Assembly: GCA_020091685.1 (NCBI GenBank)
Contig: CM034609.1
Coordinates: forward strand, 16,380,204 to 16,444,203
DNA: 64,000 nucleotides
Origin: Lutjanus erythropterus
Taxonomy: Eukaryota; Chordata; Actinopteri; Lutjaniformes; Lutjanidae
Reading direction: 5' to 3'
Position numbers and translations under genes: made by a program. Positions 38,412 through 51,600 of this stretch are shown here, piece after piece (position 1 is the stretch's first letter; the number at the start of each line of letters is the position of its first letter). The notes below the pieces were generated by a model. That model did no database searches. It worked only from the letters and a program-made list of their open reading frames with translations, and had not been told where the DNA came from.

Positions 38412-39068
38412 GATGCACACTGCATTGTTTTTAGAGTTCTCTGCAACCATCTCCTTTTCCTGTGAAGTAACAGTTTGATTTCAGTTTTAATTTGGTTCCA
38501 GAAGGGTTCTCCTTGAAGGACTGAGGTTCCCAGAGCCCATTTTTGAAGAAAGGGTTTCAAGTCCTCTGTAGAACCTCTCAATGAGGATTCTGGGTTGAAA
38601 CCTTCAGAAATCGTATGACACTTTATGTTGGGTTCCGGGTAGGTTCCATTAAGAAATCTTTTCATCCAAAGGACCCATTCTGAAAGAGAGAGTTCTTCAA
38701 GGATTGTTGTGATCCTTAAAGAACTTTTTCATCAAGGGTTTGTTCTTGGTAGAACCCCCTTGGTCAAGCTCTAGCTAAAACCCTTGGGATATAAAAGGGT
38801 TCTCAGCAGAAGCTCATGGGTGTGTTCTTGTTAGCATCCTTAAAAGGTGGACAGGTTCTTTATAGAATCCTCAGGGAGGATAAAAATGTTCTCTGTAGAA
38901 CCTCTTAGTGAGTGTTCTGGTAGAACCTTTCACAGATGGTTTTCTAGCTAGAACTCTGAAAGGGCTCTAAGTTAACCTTTAGAAAAGGTTCGGCCTTGGG
39001 TTCTCCTATGAGGACAAGCTGAAGAACCCCTTATGGTTCTAGTTAGCATCTTTATTTCTAAGAGTGCA
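38412..39068. mobile_element. GGTTC/GAACC-rich element, copy 2
   Basis: Related to 34580-35564: many 'ggttct' and 'agaacc' words and a right end 'tttctaagagtgca'. The left boundary is uncertain; 'tgcacactgca' near 38412 may be a decayed end. Confidence 0.55.
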
Positions 39069-39419
39069 CATGGGACGTCTGTGTTGAGGTAAATAACATG
39101 TTCAGCACAGTAAAGGTGCAGGTTGAGACAGGATGCTCAGACGTCCCCTCAGTGTCCCCCGAGCGAATGAGAGCACATGAGACGAGTGTCTGCAGGCAGA
39201 ATCAACACATTTTTCTGAATAGTTCATTAACACAAGTCTGAGCCACTCATAGTACCAGACAGATATAAGTATGAATAAACCCAGAGATTTCCTTCAATGG
39301 TCTGAAAATCAGCCTCTCACAGTCACATCGGGGAGCCTCTTGCTCACGTCACTCTGAGACTGAGCAGCCTGAAGTGCTGCACAACACGAATCTACACACC
39401 GGCTGAGAATAGGACCAAC

Positions 39420-39548
39420 CTGTGACGTGTAGCCTGTCCAAGTTGACCTCGATCTTGAGGAAGAGGCGACCCCGGCGCTCCGTGTGGTCTGTCCCACACA
39501 AGCTTGGCACGTTGACCACACACTGCTTGTGCACGTTCATGTCGCAGG
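39420..39548 (-). CDS. prkca: prkca exon: second half of C1B
   Basis: This 129-bp exon has two bases completing Thr, then [18 protein letters not shown], then [20 protein letters not shown] to HVT and one base of Val. It completes the C1B zinc finger: C-D-M-N-V-H-K-Q-C and the final Cys of PSLC give the second zinc site. The C1B binds diacylglycerol or phorbol ester. The linker [13 protein letters not shown] starts the C2 domain. Donor GTTGGT, acceptor TCTCCAG. Confidence 0.96.
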
Positions 39549-40029
39549 CTGGAGAGAAACAGAAAACAGAGTGTGGTGTTTATCTGTAGAGGACCTCCTC
39601 ATGTTAACAGTGAATTGTACCTCTTTTCTTACTGCATTTGAGGGAGAATCATGCATGTAAAGGGAGGACAGGTAAGGACATAGTATAGGAACAAATCTCC
39701 CAAAAAGGCTTTAGTTTTTGACATATCCCTACCCGAGGTAAAACAAACCACAGCCATGTTTTTTTTTCTTAACATTTATAACTTGTAAATGGATGGTTGT
39801 CTAAAAATATTTTACTGCAAAATCAGTTTTGGTTGATGTTTGGATCCTCTCCAAAATAGTGAAAATTCACCCCTCTAAATAATAGGACACTGGTAGAGTT
39901 GGAAAACCAAAATGTAACCAAAACGGAGGTAGAAGCCAAACTCACCAATGTATTATTTTCATGCCCAGTAACATTTTTCAGTGCACACTCCGTGTGGGCC
40001 CAGGCCATTATTACTTGTCAGAGCACTTC

Positions 40030-40290
40030 AGCCACTTTCTCAACAATTTGATAAATATATTTTTAGAATTTTACAAGTAGCGGCACTTAAGCAAAAAAGC
40101 TGGTTGAAACCAGAGGGAACACAGCTAAGCAAATGGATGGACACAACCAATGAAATCTATAAAATGGAGCAAATAAATGACAGGATTAGGAATCTAACTA
40201 ACATTTGTGTGCGAGATGGAATAAATATTGGATTTGAATATTATTATTCCCTGAGCCAAACCCATTCTATTTTGCTTTAATTCTATTTCA
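40030..40290 (+). mobile_element. LINE (L1-like) ORF2 end fragment
   Basis: The plus strand encodes LQVAALKQKSWLKPEG, then LSKWMDTTNEIYKMEQI. This is like the C-terminal part of fish L1-type reverse transcriptase proteins, where a 'W-K-x-x-x-P' and 'IYxMEK' pattern occurs. Only this tail is seen. The rest of the LINE is absent, as expected for 5'-truncated insertions. Confidence 0.55.
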
Positions 40291-41977
40291 CTCAATTTTT
40301 CCTTTTCCGTTAATCATATTTCTTAACCAAATTACTAATTCAGTTAATGTTGGCATAATTGTTTTTCCATTATTTTGATTGCTATTTGTTGGGATGCTGG
40401 GATTACGGGATGGGATGGGGTGGGAGGGATTGAAAAGATTTTTTTAAAGGGAGTAACTTTTGCTGCTTGTGGAGGTACTTGAGAGAAATCATATAATGAA
40501 GGTGATTTAGTGCTGACAGTGAAGATATGTGGAGCATATCTTCACTAACAGCAGCTTCATTCTTGCTGTTTGAGGAACACAAAAAAGATCAAATGTGGGC
40601 TTCGCAGCAGCTGCGGGCTAATATGACCCTATTGTGAATTACACTACTGATATTGTATTATTCATCATGGCCGATGATATATTGTACAGTCATTCTGAAA
40701 CATGTCTCAGAGCGTGTTTGTTTCTGAGCCGCAGCCAACTTACCAACCTAGGAGACCTCTGGAGCTCTGTCAGATCTGAGAGCCAAAGAAATGTGATGAA
40801 TCGCTTTCAGCAGGTTTGTGGAAAAAATCGAAATCCAAAATGTTTGCAGTTTGATAAAAAAATGTCCTTATTTTCGCAATATGACCATGTGTGATAAATA
40901 CGTTGCACATTATAACTTTAAAATGTAGAAAATTTCACGCGTTTGTTCTTTCCCCCTTTTTAAAACTTTACTGCCCATGCACACATCAATATTTGTTTAT
41001 TTAAATATGTATCGCAAGTCATAATCACAATATGCTATCACACATCGCAGATTCTCATTCTATCACCATCTATCCAGGGTTTTAAACGTACTATATGCAA
41101 GTTCTGCCACTTAGAGTCTCTTTCACATTCAAACAATGACAAAAGACGTAGTTTGATCATGTTCTGACGTAGCGTGGGATCATTTAAGTTATCTTCACTC
41201 TTAAACAACCACCATGGCTGATGACAATCTATCTGTGTGACTCAGGCAGAAATGGACGAGGTAATATTAAAGTTTTATTCACGTTATGGTTAACCACCTT
41301 TGCCAAATTCCTTCTTCACAACAACTAGCAACTAGCTAACAATGGCTAACAGGAAACAGTTACCTTGAATTAATTACTGATTTCTCTGTTGGAAACATTA
41401 CAGATAATGTAAGTACAAAACTCAACAAAGTGAAACATGCTTAGCATTTTTAGACATTTTAATGCAGAAATGTTACACATCATAGCTTTAACTTTCTAGA
41501 GTGCCAGGACTGAATCAGTGGCACCTTGACTCACTTAATGTTTTCCGCTCTGACCCACAAACAGATGCATGCAAGGCTGCACACCCAGAGCGGCAAAGAG
41601 ATTTGTTTTGGAGATGATTCAGCCCAAACATGACTATTTTAGATGAGCAAACGCTGTAATCAAAATAGCCACTGCTGTTCTCAGAGGTGCCGTGCAGCAC
41701 TTGAACATCAATAAGTAATCACCACATTAACTTAGAAATGATATAATCAGCGTAAGCAGATGAGGTCAGCATCCAGAGGACGAGCAGCCTCATGGCGTCC
41801 CAGGAGGTTTGATGCTGTAGGAAATGAGCTGGATTACGGTACAAAAGGGAGGAGAGTGAGTTACTTGGGATGGGCATTAATGGAAGCAGTGAAATAACGA
41901 GAGGAAACTGTGGGTGCTCCTCAGTAAAGGGATGGGATGATGGGAAATGTGGGTTCAATTTTGATAAACATTACCCC

Positions 41978-42545
41978 TTAAAGGGATAGTTCAGAATATT
42001 TGAAGTGTGATTCTTATCGACCGTCAGTGTATTATCTACAGAAGATAGCGGTCAGCATGATCCAGCAGGAATTGAAGATGCAGCAGGAGTACAAAGCTAA
42101 GCAAAATACAGGGTCAGCAACAAAATGTATTTTAGCCACTTAAATAAGCTACACCTAAAAGAAATCAATCAGTTCAGGTGCACGCTATGTTTAGAATATT
42201 TTCACTGCTTTACTTTGTCACCAGACAACCTTTTTTCGGACGGGAAACCACTATCACCAGACAAATATCATTCTCTCTCTAGCTCATCCAAACTTCACTG
42301 CAAAAATCAGTCGCTCAAGAGTTGTTAAAAAGAATCAATATCATTTTAATTGGACACTATATTTAGAATATTTTTCCTGCTATTTCACAGCATAATATCG
42401 CTCTCTACAAGCCAACCAGACTCCTTTGGCAAAATTAGTCATTTTACCCAACAGAACACAGGAGTTTCTGGTCTACTACTGCTTTGATTGGCTAGTTTGT
42501 TTGTTCCATTGTGAGACATCTGCGTTTTAAAAGGTTAGTTTGGAT
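41978..42545 (+). mobile_element. MITE family C, copy 1
   Basis: It opens 'ttaaagggatagttcaga' and is collinear with the copy at 61650-62110: 'gtcagtgtattatctaca', 'gctaagca', 'gtcagcaacaaaa', 'gtattttag', 'gtttagaatattttcac' and 'cattttacc'. The right end is diverged ('ttaaaaggttagtttgg'). Confidence 0.7.
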
Positions 42546-43339
42546 ATGTTTTGCTTCTGACTCTCTCCACAGCTGTACATTGTATAACAGTGACAGTGAG
42601 GTAACAAATTAACAAATGAATAAATAAAGTAGTCAAATTTTTTTGCCCTGACATGTGCTGCACTAAGAAATGATGCACATTACAGACAGTCCACATCTGA
42701 ATTACAACAATTAATCTAGGTGAATATTAAATTAATCTGCGTTTATTTTGATAATTGATTAATCAGTTTTAGTCATTTTTTTAAGAAAAGAAATTCTCTG
42801 ATATCAGCTTCTTCAATGTGAACATTTTCTGGTTTCTTTCCTCCTCTCTGACAGTAAACTAAATATCTTTGGGTTGTGGACAAATTAAGACTTTTGAGGA
42901 CGCCGTCTGGTGTTTTGAGAAACACTGATTGACATTTTTCGACCCTTTTCTAAGATTTTATGGACCAAACAACTAATCAATTCGTGGAGAAAATGGTTGA
43001 CAGATCAATCAATAATGAAAATAATCATTACAGGGAAGACTTGAAAAATAGGTTCAAACATGTGCAGCACATAAACATACGTCCTGGTTATAACTAGACT
43101 CAATCTGAACTTGCAACAGCTGATGCAACAGACTGCAGCAGTTGTTTGTGCTGCCATTGACCACCATCTACTGCAACACACTTCAGTTAATCCAGATTGT
43201 ACCTTTAGCGTTACTGGAATGAGAAAGAGGCTTTAAATAGCCTTTAATTGTAAAATGTATTTGGTCTCTCACACAAATCCACACACACACACACACATAG
43301 TTTGACAAAGCCAAACAGATGAGAGACCAGAGGGGAGTG

Positions 43340-43500
43340 AGGACATTTGTTCTCCCTCGTTTCCTCTTCTGTCCCTTACTGCCCTCTAACTTTCTTTCTA
43401 ACCTCCTCCTCCTTTCCTGCCCTTTGTATTTTCCGTCCTCGTCCTCCCTCTCTCTGTCCTCCTCCATCCAACCGTCCATCTTTCTCCCCCTTCCTCCCTC
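43340..43500 (+). repeat. Pyrimidine-rich tract
   Basis: About 160 bases almost entirely C and T on the plus strand (tccctc, cctcctcctttcc and similar). A purine-rich tract follows on the same strand at about 43655-43880. Confidence 0.85.
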
Positions 43501-43654
43501 CACTGGCAGACCTGTCAGGCTGACATGCTGGGAGGAGACAAGGAGAAACGGGAGACAGGGGAAGCGGCTCGTAATGGCGATGGCCTCCCTGCATCAATTT
43601 GTTCTGGTGTGCTCCCATTACCATCTGCGATGAGGCCACCACCAGAGACCCACA

Positions 43655-43880
43655 GATGGATGGACAGAGTAAGAGGAGGAGAGAGGGAGAGAGGGTGATG
43701 GATGGAGACGATAAGGAGGAGGTACAGTGAGAGATACAACAGCGGAGGGACATGTGGAGGAAAAACAGGGGGACGGATGTGTGGGAGTAAAGAGAGAAAA
43801 GTGGGAAAGCAATGAGGGAAGAAGGATAAGACGTGGGAGGAAAAGGAGAAAAATACAGAGCAGGTTGGGGGTCATACATG
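43655..43880 (+). repeat. Purine-rich tract
   Basis: About 225 bases strongly biased to G and A (gaggagagagggagagaggg and similar). Opposite bias to the tract at 43340-43500, so the two can pair in a single strand. Open frames that cross it are low-complexity and not genes. Confidence 0.85.
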
Positions 43881-44041
43881 CAAAGAAAAGAAGGGATGAG
43901 TTAATCGAGGAGTGTGGGTGGAAAGAATGGGAGCGCAGAGAGGACTCAGCAGGGCGGGACAGTGAATTCTGCCTGGGCTGCAGATGTGAGCGTAGTACAG
44001 TACCAGTCTATTCCCATCTGTTCTCATTAGGGCCGCCTTTA

Positions 44042-44281
<240 letters not shown>

Positions 44282-46353
44282 TTAATAAAATGATGGCAAG
44301 AATGCTTTTTAAAAACATATATTTATTGTCATTTTTAGAGAGAACAGCTATTTGCAGCAAAATTATCTACAGTTTTCCTGAGATAAGCACAAATGTGTGT
44401 AAAGCTGTACTCAGAATTTTGCCTGTCAAATCAGATTTGACTTTGGTTTTACCAGTAAGATTTGTGTTGTAATGCTTTTCTTTAACGTCTGTGATGTTTT
44501 TTTCCACACGCTGAGAGAAAGTAAAAGTATGCTTCCTCCTTACAGTTCAAGTAAAAAATCCCCAGCAAACCACGGAGTAGAGGGTGATACAGAAGTGGAT
44601 TTTCATTCCTGTCCCATCCCAGTCCTGCAAAAAATACTCCTGTCCTTTACCAGTCCCAGAGGAATGACTCCCATCCCATCCTATTCCCCTAAATCTACAG
44701 TCCATATGTCATGCACCGGTTGAGCGGCTACAACAAACCACCAGGGCAGACAAGAGAGAATAAAAAGAATTTAAAAAAACAACAGAACAACTAGCATTAT
44801 TTTCAAAATACAGGGAATAGTGTTTATTCATATTAGAATTTAGTTATAAAAAACTGACCAACTGTTGTTATGATTCCCACTCCTGATGACTGTTTTTTCC
44901 TGCCCCGGTCCTGAGTCACTTTGACTCCAGGAAATCGAAGAAAAAGTTTCTAAAACATATCAAATTTGTATTTTCTAAAATACTTTCTAAAAACGAAAGG
45001 TAAACTGACTTTTTTTTAAACTTCCTTTATAATGTGGTGCTTCTAATAAACATGAGTGAAATACAATCCTCTTTCTTGAGGTCACAAAGCCTTCAGATAA
45101 AATTCAGAAGGGACAGTTTGAAGTCAAGAGGAACTTGTTGAGGGGGAACTGTAACATGAGAAAAGGAAATTGAAAAAAAAAACAACTTTATCATAATTGA
45201 AGAACTTTATGTTTCTGTGTTTCTGTTCAAGGGAATATAAATGGACCTTTTTTACAACATCATTCTACTGCTGAATGTCTCCCACAGAGATTAATGGAAT
45301 AAAGCATCAAAACATAATCAACACACCAAACAGCACCTCGCTTTAACTTCTGTACGCAGTAGTTGAGTTTTAGCTGTATGCAAATCACACGACGAACAAT
45401 CTGCATTGTATCTCTCGTGTCGTCAGTGGACGTCACTGATGCAAAGAAAGAAAGAAACATCCAGATGGAGAGGAAATGTCAGGCTGGTATCGGTGCGTGG
45501 GAATGTGTAAGGTTCGAGTGTTTTCGTGCTTTCGTGTCAGTTCTCTCCATCTTGTCATCCTGGAAGCCTTCCCAGCATCCTCCCCGTTTTAGTCTTCAAA
45601 TGTTATTAATGCACAAATACACACCGTACAGTGATTGTGTGGTGCCAGGAGCAGCGTAACTGAGCAACTGTTTATCTTGGCCTGAACATCTGGCACTGAG
45701 GCTGAGTAAAAATCGAGCTAATGAGCAATTGGGGATTGATGCTCTGATAGATTTCCAAGAAATCTCATTATAATGGAAAGCATAAAAAAATTTAATGTTC
45801 TCTGCAACACATACAGAATCCATGCATGGATATGTGCAGCGGGATCTGTTTATCAGCATGACCAAGTTTAATTTGTTGGAAATCGATTAATATCTTCTCC
45901 AGTCAGTATTGTGATAGCTGAGGTTAGCTAATTTCTACAATCACCACAAAACAAACATGGCTGTAATTAAAGCCCTGCAAATGAGGGTGGGTAAACCCCC
46001 ATCAGCGTCGCCTCCATCACGCTGAAATGTGTCAGAATGGCTGCATGTGTAATTATACAGGCCACTGACTGAGTAAGTGGGCCCACATAGTTGAAAAATG
46101 CCTTTTTTTTCCCACAAACAAGCTAAATCAAGCAAAAGACGTGACGACAGAAGGGGAAGGAGAGGGAGACGGCAACAGAGAGACGTCTGTATATGGAAGA
46201 GGAGGGTGTCGTTGAGTGGTTAGAGTGTGATTGGCAGGGGAGTGAGTCAGTGGTGTGAGGGTCCCGGAAAACTCTAATTAGTATGGTCTCCTTTTGGTAA
46301 GCTCGCCTATTTTTGCTCCTTTCCCCCGGCCTTTCTTGGAGGCTTTTCTTGAG

Positions 46354-46385
<32 letters not shown>

Positions 46386-46387
46386 AA
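46354..46387. repeat. (AAAAC)n pentanucleotide repeat
   Basis: Five to six units of AAAAC ending in a poly-A stretch. Confidence 0.9.
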
Positions 46388-46894
46388 GCAGATGGCATCA
46401 TGGTCAAGCCCCTCGTGTCCTGAGTCTGCTCTCCTGGGGTCTCCCTCCTTCTGCAAACCATTTTCGCCTCCTCACTGCATGAACACCCACTCTTTTGAAC
46501 ATTTCAATTGTGGGAACACTGAATTTATCTTAAAAGAGAGGGAACAACAGACACCAGGGACTCAGGCAGCAACAGAGATACTATCTCCCCGCTCTCTATT
46601 TCTTTCTCCTTCTTTGACTTTATCTCCATCTCCCGCACTCCCTTCCCCTCCAAGTCTCTAGAGAGCAAGCCCTGGACATTTCTCACTCTTATGGCAAGCC
46701 TCTCTCATCTCCCTTATATGTTTCCCTTCTTTTATTCTGTTGTCATTGTCCCTTTGTCTGTGCTCCCCCTCCTCCATGGGTAAAATTAAAATGGCAGGGT
46801 TTCCACTCACAGTCATCCTGAGCCTCAGTGCAGCCCGTTGCTCAAAGAGGCTGGGTGTGAAGACATAATCTGTTCAGTGCCCTGGGCCTCTGCA

Positions 46895-46898
<4 letters not shown>

Positions 46899-46930
<32 letters not shown>

Positions 46931-46960
46931 CGAGTGTGTGTGTGTGTGTGTGTGTGTGTG
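46899..46960. repeat. (GT)n microsatellite, interrupted
   Basis: Two GT runs separated by 'gagcgag', followed by a short GCAT tandem. Confidence 0.95.
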
Positions 46961-47439
46961 CATGTCTGCATGCATGCATGCATTTATTCCACCCTTTAGG
47001 CCATCTCAGAGCTTTGTGGTGGTGCAAAAAGCCGGAAAAGCGCAGATGCCCAAAACTGAACAACTGCTCAGATGCACACAAAAAACCCTCCTTTGTCTCT
47101 CCATCTCACCTCTTCTAACCCGAAATTATCTGTGTCCTTTCTCTCAAAGCATCAAGAAATTATGAGATACAAAAACAACAACAACAACAGACAGTCCAGC
47201 CTCCAAAATACCAAAACATAATAAAGTAGATGCATGATTTATGAATTGTATTTATTACTATGCATGCTCAGTGCACTCAGTAGTGTGCAAATCTCTGCCA
47301 GGATTAGTGACTATATTTTAATTACATATATTTTTGCAGTAACTGTAACAGATTAAAGATTACAGATTACATTTATTTTGTAATGTACTAACATGTGACT
47401 AGTTACATGTAAGTCACTACTTTGTATGAACTTAAATTA

Positions 47440-47730
47440 TGGCCATAAAAATGTTTTGTGAGGTAACAATGACCTTGACCTTTGACTGACAAAATCTAAG
47501 CAGTTAATCAATAAGTCCAACTGGATGTTTGTACCAAATTTGAAGAAATTCCCTCCAAGCATTCCTGAGATATTGCGTTTATGAGAGTGGGATAGATGTG
47601 AGGTTACAGTAACCTTTGACCACCAAAATCTAATCAGTTTGAAGAAATTCCCTCAAGGTGTTCTTGGAATATTGTGTTAACAAGAATGAGATGACCCAAA
47701 GGCATAATCACTCCAGCCATGACTTGTGGA
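47440..47730 (+). repeat. Dispersed repeat family B, copy 2
   Basis: A composite of two tandem sections: 'caatgaccttgacctttgac', 'caaatttgaagaaattccct', 'ttcctgagatatt', and again 'aacctttgaccaccaaaatc', 'gaagaaattccctcaagg'. It ends near 'cataatcactccagccatg'. Confidence 0.75.
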
Positions 47731-48289
47731 GGCATACAAAAAAAGGTTTTTCAAAAACTGTGTATCACAGAGGTCTTACAGTCATGAACGTGCACAAAAA
47801 TAGGCTGATGGGTCCAGTAGACAAGAGACTCAACATAAAGGCAGTAAGTTGAACCAGTTCCTTGTTTTGATTCCGTATCAAACAGAATAAAATGCATTAT
47901 ATTTAAATGTACAAACACTTGAAGAGGCAGCACTCTTGGCAGCTTTCATTACGGCCCACGCTGCCACATCATAATCAAGTGAAGACACAGTTGTTGATGT
48001 TTTATATTTCTTCCATGTTGCTTGATGTTAGGATGGAGCACAACGCCAGAAATGTCCTACAGAAACACTGTCATGATGGCATTTAGAGTTGTCACGACAC
48101 CAGAATTTTAAACTTTGACAACATACTACAGAAATATATATTCTATACCTCTTTTGATACCATAGCAAAAAGAAAAAAAAGTTCTAGGCACAAAAAATGG
48201 ACTAGGCACAAGCTTAGAAGGTATAATGCGATTGCTTGTGTGTGTACACTCATGTGTGTGTAGACCACCTTGAAAGATCCACCTTGAAA

Positions 48290-48680
48290 AACCTTTTTTA
48301 AAGCCTCCATGCCAGTGAAAGACGTGGCCAGAGGCCTGATGTTTTTGGGTCACCCCATTCTTGTGAACGCAATATGTCAAGAACGCCTTGAGGGAATTTC
48401 TTCAAACTTGGCGCAAATGTCCACTTGGATTTGAACAGAATAACCTGACAAGACTTTTGTAGTCAAAGGTCAAACGTCACCGTGGCCTCATATCCATCTT
48501 GTTCTCGTGAACTTGATATCTCAGGTAGGAAAGAATCTCTTCAAACTTGGCACAAACGTCCACTTAAGGACTGAAGAATGAACGTCTTCGAATTTGATTG
48601 TCAGAGGTCAAAGGTCACTGTGACCTCATGTCCATCCCACTCTCAGGAAAGCTTGGAGAGAATTTTTTCACATAAGGCAC
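48290..48680 (-). repeat. Dispersed repeat family B, copy 3 (inverted)
   Basis: Opposite orientation to copies at 13495 and 47440. It has 'tcttcaaacttggc', 'aatttcttcaaacttgg', 'agaggtcaaaggtcactgtg', 'gtggcctcat' and 'gtgaacttgatatctcagg'. At least two internal units are in tandem. Confidence 0.75.
48605..48626. promoter_or_regulatory. Nuclear-receptor-like composite site
   Basis: Two AGGTCA half-sites lie one base apart (48605-48617, DR1 arrangement). The second is also the left half of a perfect palindrome AGGTCA-CTG-TGACCT (48612-48626), the estrogen-response-element form. The motif sits within dispersed repeat family B. Whether any receptor binds it here is unknown. Confidence 0.6.
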
Positions 48681-51600
48681 AAACATGCAATTGGACTTTG
48701 AACTTTGATACTATAATTGATGGATGTTTCATCGTTTTAAATGTGTGATATTGAGAAACTAAGTAAATATCTTCACACAGAGAACGTGGCTTAAAGGTCC
48801 TTTTTCACTCCTGGGACTGGTAACATTATTCAGTAATCCATCCATGGGTGAAATGCCTGTGAGCTGAGAGAAGACTGAAGTAAACTCATCTTCGCTTTTT
48901 TTTCTTGTCAGTTCACTTAAATGCACATGCAAACATGCATGCACACATAAAACACCACAGAGCTCTCCCTTTACGTTTGTTCCAGGTGATCCGTTTATCT
49001 CCTATGCAGTCTTTACTGTTGTTGAAGCTACGTCTGTTACAAGAATCATGAATACATGACTCACAAATCATCAACAGACCGCCAAACGTGTAAGGTCCAA
49101 AACAAGTTAGTCATGGAGCTGAAGCACAAGCAAAAATAAATGAAATACGAACATCTAAAAGGGGAGCGAAATTGAATTTCTAACCAGCTTGATAAGCCGG
49201 TGCCTATCAAACATCCTCTCAGCCATTTAAATACTGGACATCATGCTGTGCTGGGTAAAGATGCTGGCGGACAAACGGTCGACGCTAACAGACAGAGCTG
49301 CTGAGGCGAAACCAGGGGGGAAGTCGGATCCAGTGAGGCGAGATGATGCTGCTGCCGAACTCCTCGGAGCGTAACGAGGGCCATATCAGGCAGAAGATCA
49401 GGAAGAAGTCGATGATGAGAGCGGAGTGACAATAAGTCAAAAGCGGGTCTTTGCTAATTATAGTCAGGCATTGACAGGCCCACCAGAGGTAACGATATCT
49501 AATTACTAATTGGAAATTATCGCTGTAAAAAGTGAAGAGGGGGAGTGAAGAGGCCGATGGGAGTCGCATCTTTGGTTAATTGGTTAACAGGCGACTCTTC
49601 AGAGCTCCACCTGCTTCATACACACTGGATAGAAAACTACAAAGACAAAGTGACCAGAGGACCTTATTGTCATGCCTACTGAAGTGTCACTTAGCAACAC
49701 AGTGAATTTCTCCACAGCTGCTGGAAAAGAAAAAAGGAGAATTTGCTTACAGGGTGCAGCAAAATCCCACTCTAACATCAGTATGGAATCACTGGCACTT
49801 TTTATGTGGATGTCCAGTCAGTGCTGATGGTTAATGTAGTCAATTAAAGCAGTAAATCCCTCAGTGTGTGCTATATTGATAATGCATCCAGTGATATTTC
49901 TGGATGCAGGAAGAACTGCAGGTTATTCCAGCTTGGATTCCTGGTCTCCACCTCTAAAACTTCTATGTCAAAATTTCAGAATTTAAACACCCCAAATCCT
50001 CACCATAAGAATTTAGACTAAACAAACTGACAGCTTGGAGAGCTGATTGGGTTTAGTGATTTGATTCAGCGAAGCTCCAACAGGGAATTTTTCCTCCATT
50101 TGTTGTTTTACCAAACAGTCAGTGGAACTATTTATGCACAACACAAACACACACTGGTTAATAGCAAAATGGTCCCCAGACAACACTGTGAAGAATTAAA
50201 TCTTCAACAAACAGAAAAAACTAATATTAAATTAAAATACCTCAATCATACCGTGTGTGTTTGTGTGTGTGAGTGTGTGTGTTGGGATCAGGGGCTCGGG
50301 GGGAACAAAGAGAACAACTGTACAGTTGCTATGGTGATAATGGGTTAGTGAAAACTCAGTGATAGATTGAAAATCAGCGGAGAGAAAGCAAACAGTAGAA
50401 CGAAGGAGGAAAACAAGTAGAGAGTGACTCACTCCGTGGCTTAATGAAATTAAGTGTGTGCATGTTCTTCATGCATGCACATGAAAGGCAGAAGCATCAC
50501 AACTGAGCAGGAAGTCCAAACAGAAGAAAACTGATGAAGAAATGAACACCACGGAGCAATCTCATGTGAAGATGAAATGTTCTCTTTCCTCAAGGCTGGA
50601 GCTCGGCTGCTCGGTTGAAAGAAGAGACGGAGCAGGGATGTTTATAGCTGAGGGGATTCTCGCTATTCCCTCGTGGTTGCGTGAGCCCACAACAACTAGT
50701 GCTGTCGGGCTCGTCCAAACACACACTGCCCACAGCCTTGACTGAGCGGGAACAGTCTGACCAGCAGTGGTGAAGGGCAAACATGGCCTAGTGCACTCAA
50801 TGACCGCTTGAAAAAGAGGGTGCCTGCATGTGTGTGTGCATCTGTCTGTCAGAAGGGACGCAATGGTATCACTTTTTTCAGACCGAGCACGATTTTGAGT
50901 ATTTTACGGCCTTTAATGTCTTTACAGGTCTTACAGTGACCTTAAAAACATGTATTTTCTTTAATTGGATGTTCCTCGCTATCTTAATTGCTGATGTTGT
51001 TAGTTAGTTTACTAAATTTGTGTTCCTTATTTAGAGGTGGATAAGTGCAACCATTCTGTACTCAAGTAAAAGTTCAGATACCTGTGTGGAAAAAGACAAA
51101 AAAAGTAGTGATTCAACTTTGTCACTCAATAAAAGTGAAAAAGTACAGGCTCTAAAATGAACTTAAAGTATAAAAGTAAAATGCCGCCCTCTGAAGGACT
51201 TTTCTAAGCTCACTTTTTCTCCCTTGATACGTCTTCTTTGTCTTGGTATGTTTTTTATGTAGCTTTTAGTGGTAAATCTTTTTCATCTTGTTGTTTTTTG
51301 CCTTGTTACGTCTTATGTGTCATTTTTTGTCTTGTCAAATCATTTTTGTCTTGTTACGTGTTTTCATCTTGTGCACTTACGGCATTTTCCTTTGTCTTTG
51401 GATGAATTAGCCAAGGTATTCAACTAGTTTACGCCTAGGGCGACTTACAGGACAGCAGCTGCAGGTTTGAAGGTCAGGTTTAGTGTTTTAGTCCACAGTC
51501 CACTGCTCAGTTATCATTATAAGGTGAACTATTCCCTTAAGTTGGACAGTATTTTACTGTGGATGACGCTGAGGGCAACGAGTGTCTCACTGATAATGAT

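Larger units (their letters stand above)
27669..39419 (-). other. prkca: prkca intron 5
   Basis: Intron of 11.75 kb between the C1B and C2 exons. Contents listed separately: Tc1-like fragment (about 28160-28480), GATA microsatellite, CA and GT microsatellites, an element with GGTTC repeats (34580-35564), a probable hAT MITE (36686-36942), and a second GGTTC-rich element (about 38412-39068). No coding exon is recognised. A 184-codon plus-strand frame at 35792-36346 is low-complexity. Confidence 0.85.

Noticed and set aside
43376-43879. 167-codon minus-strand open frame
   Set aside because: It follows the purine/pyrimidine tract and encodes Ser/Pro/Leu-rich low-complexity sequence. Composition alone keeps it open.
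46899-47081. Open frames of Cys-Val or His-Thr repeats at microsatellites
   Set aside because: These are translations of GT/CA dinucleotide runs and have no coding meaning. The same applies near 1212, 38251 and 32830.
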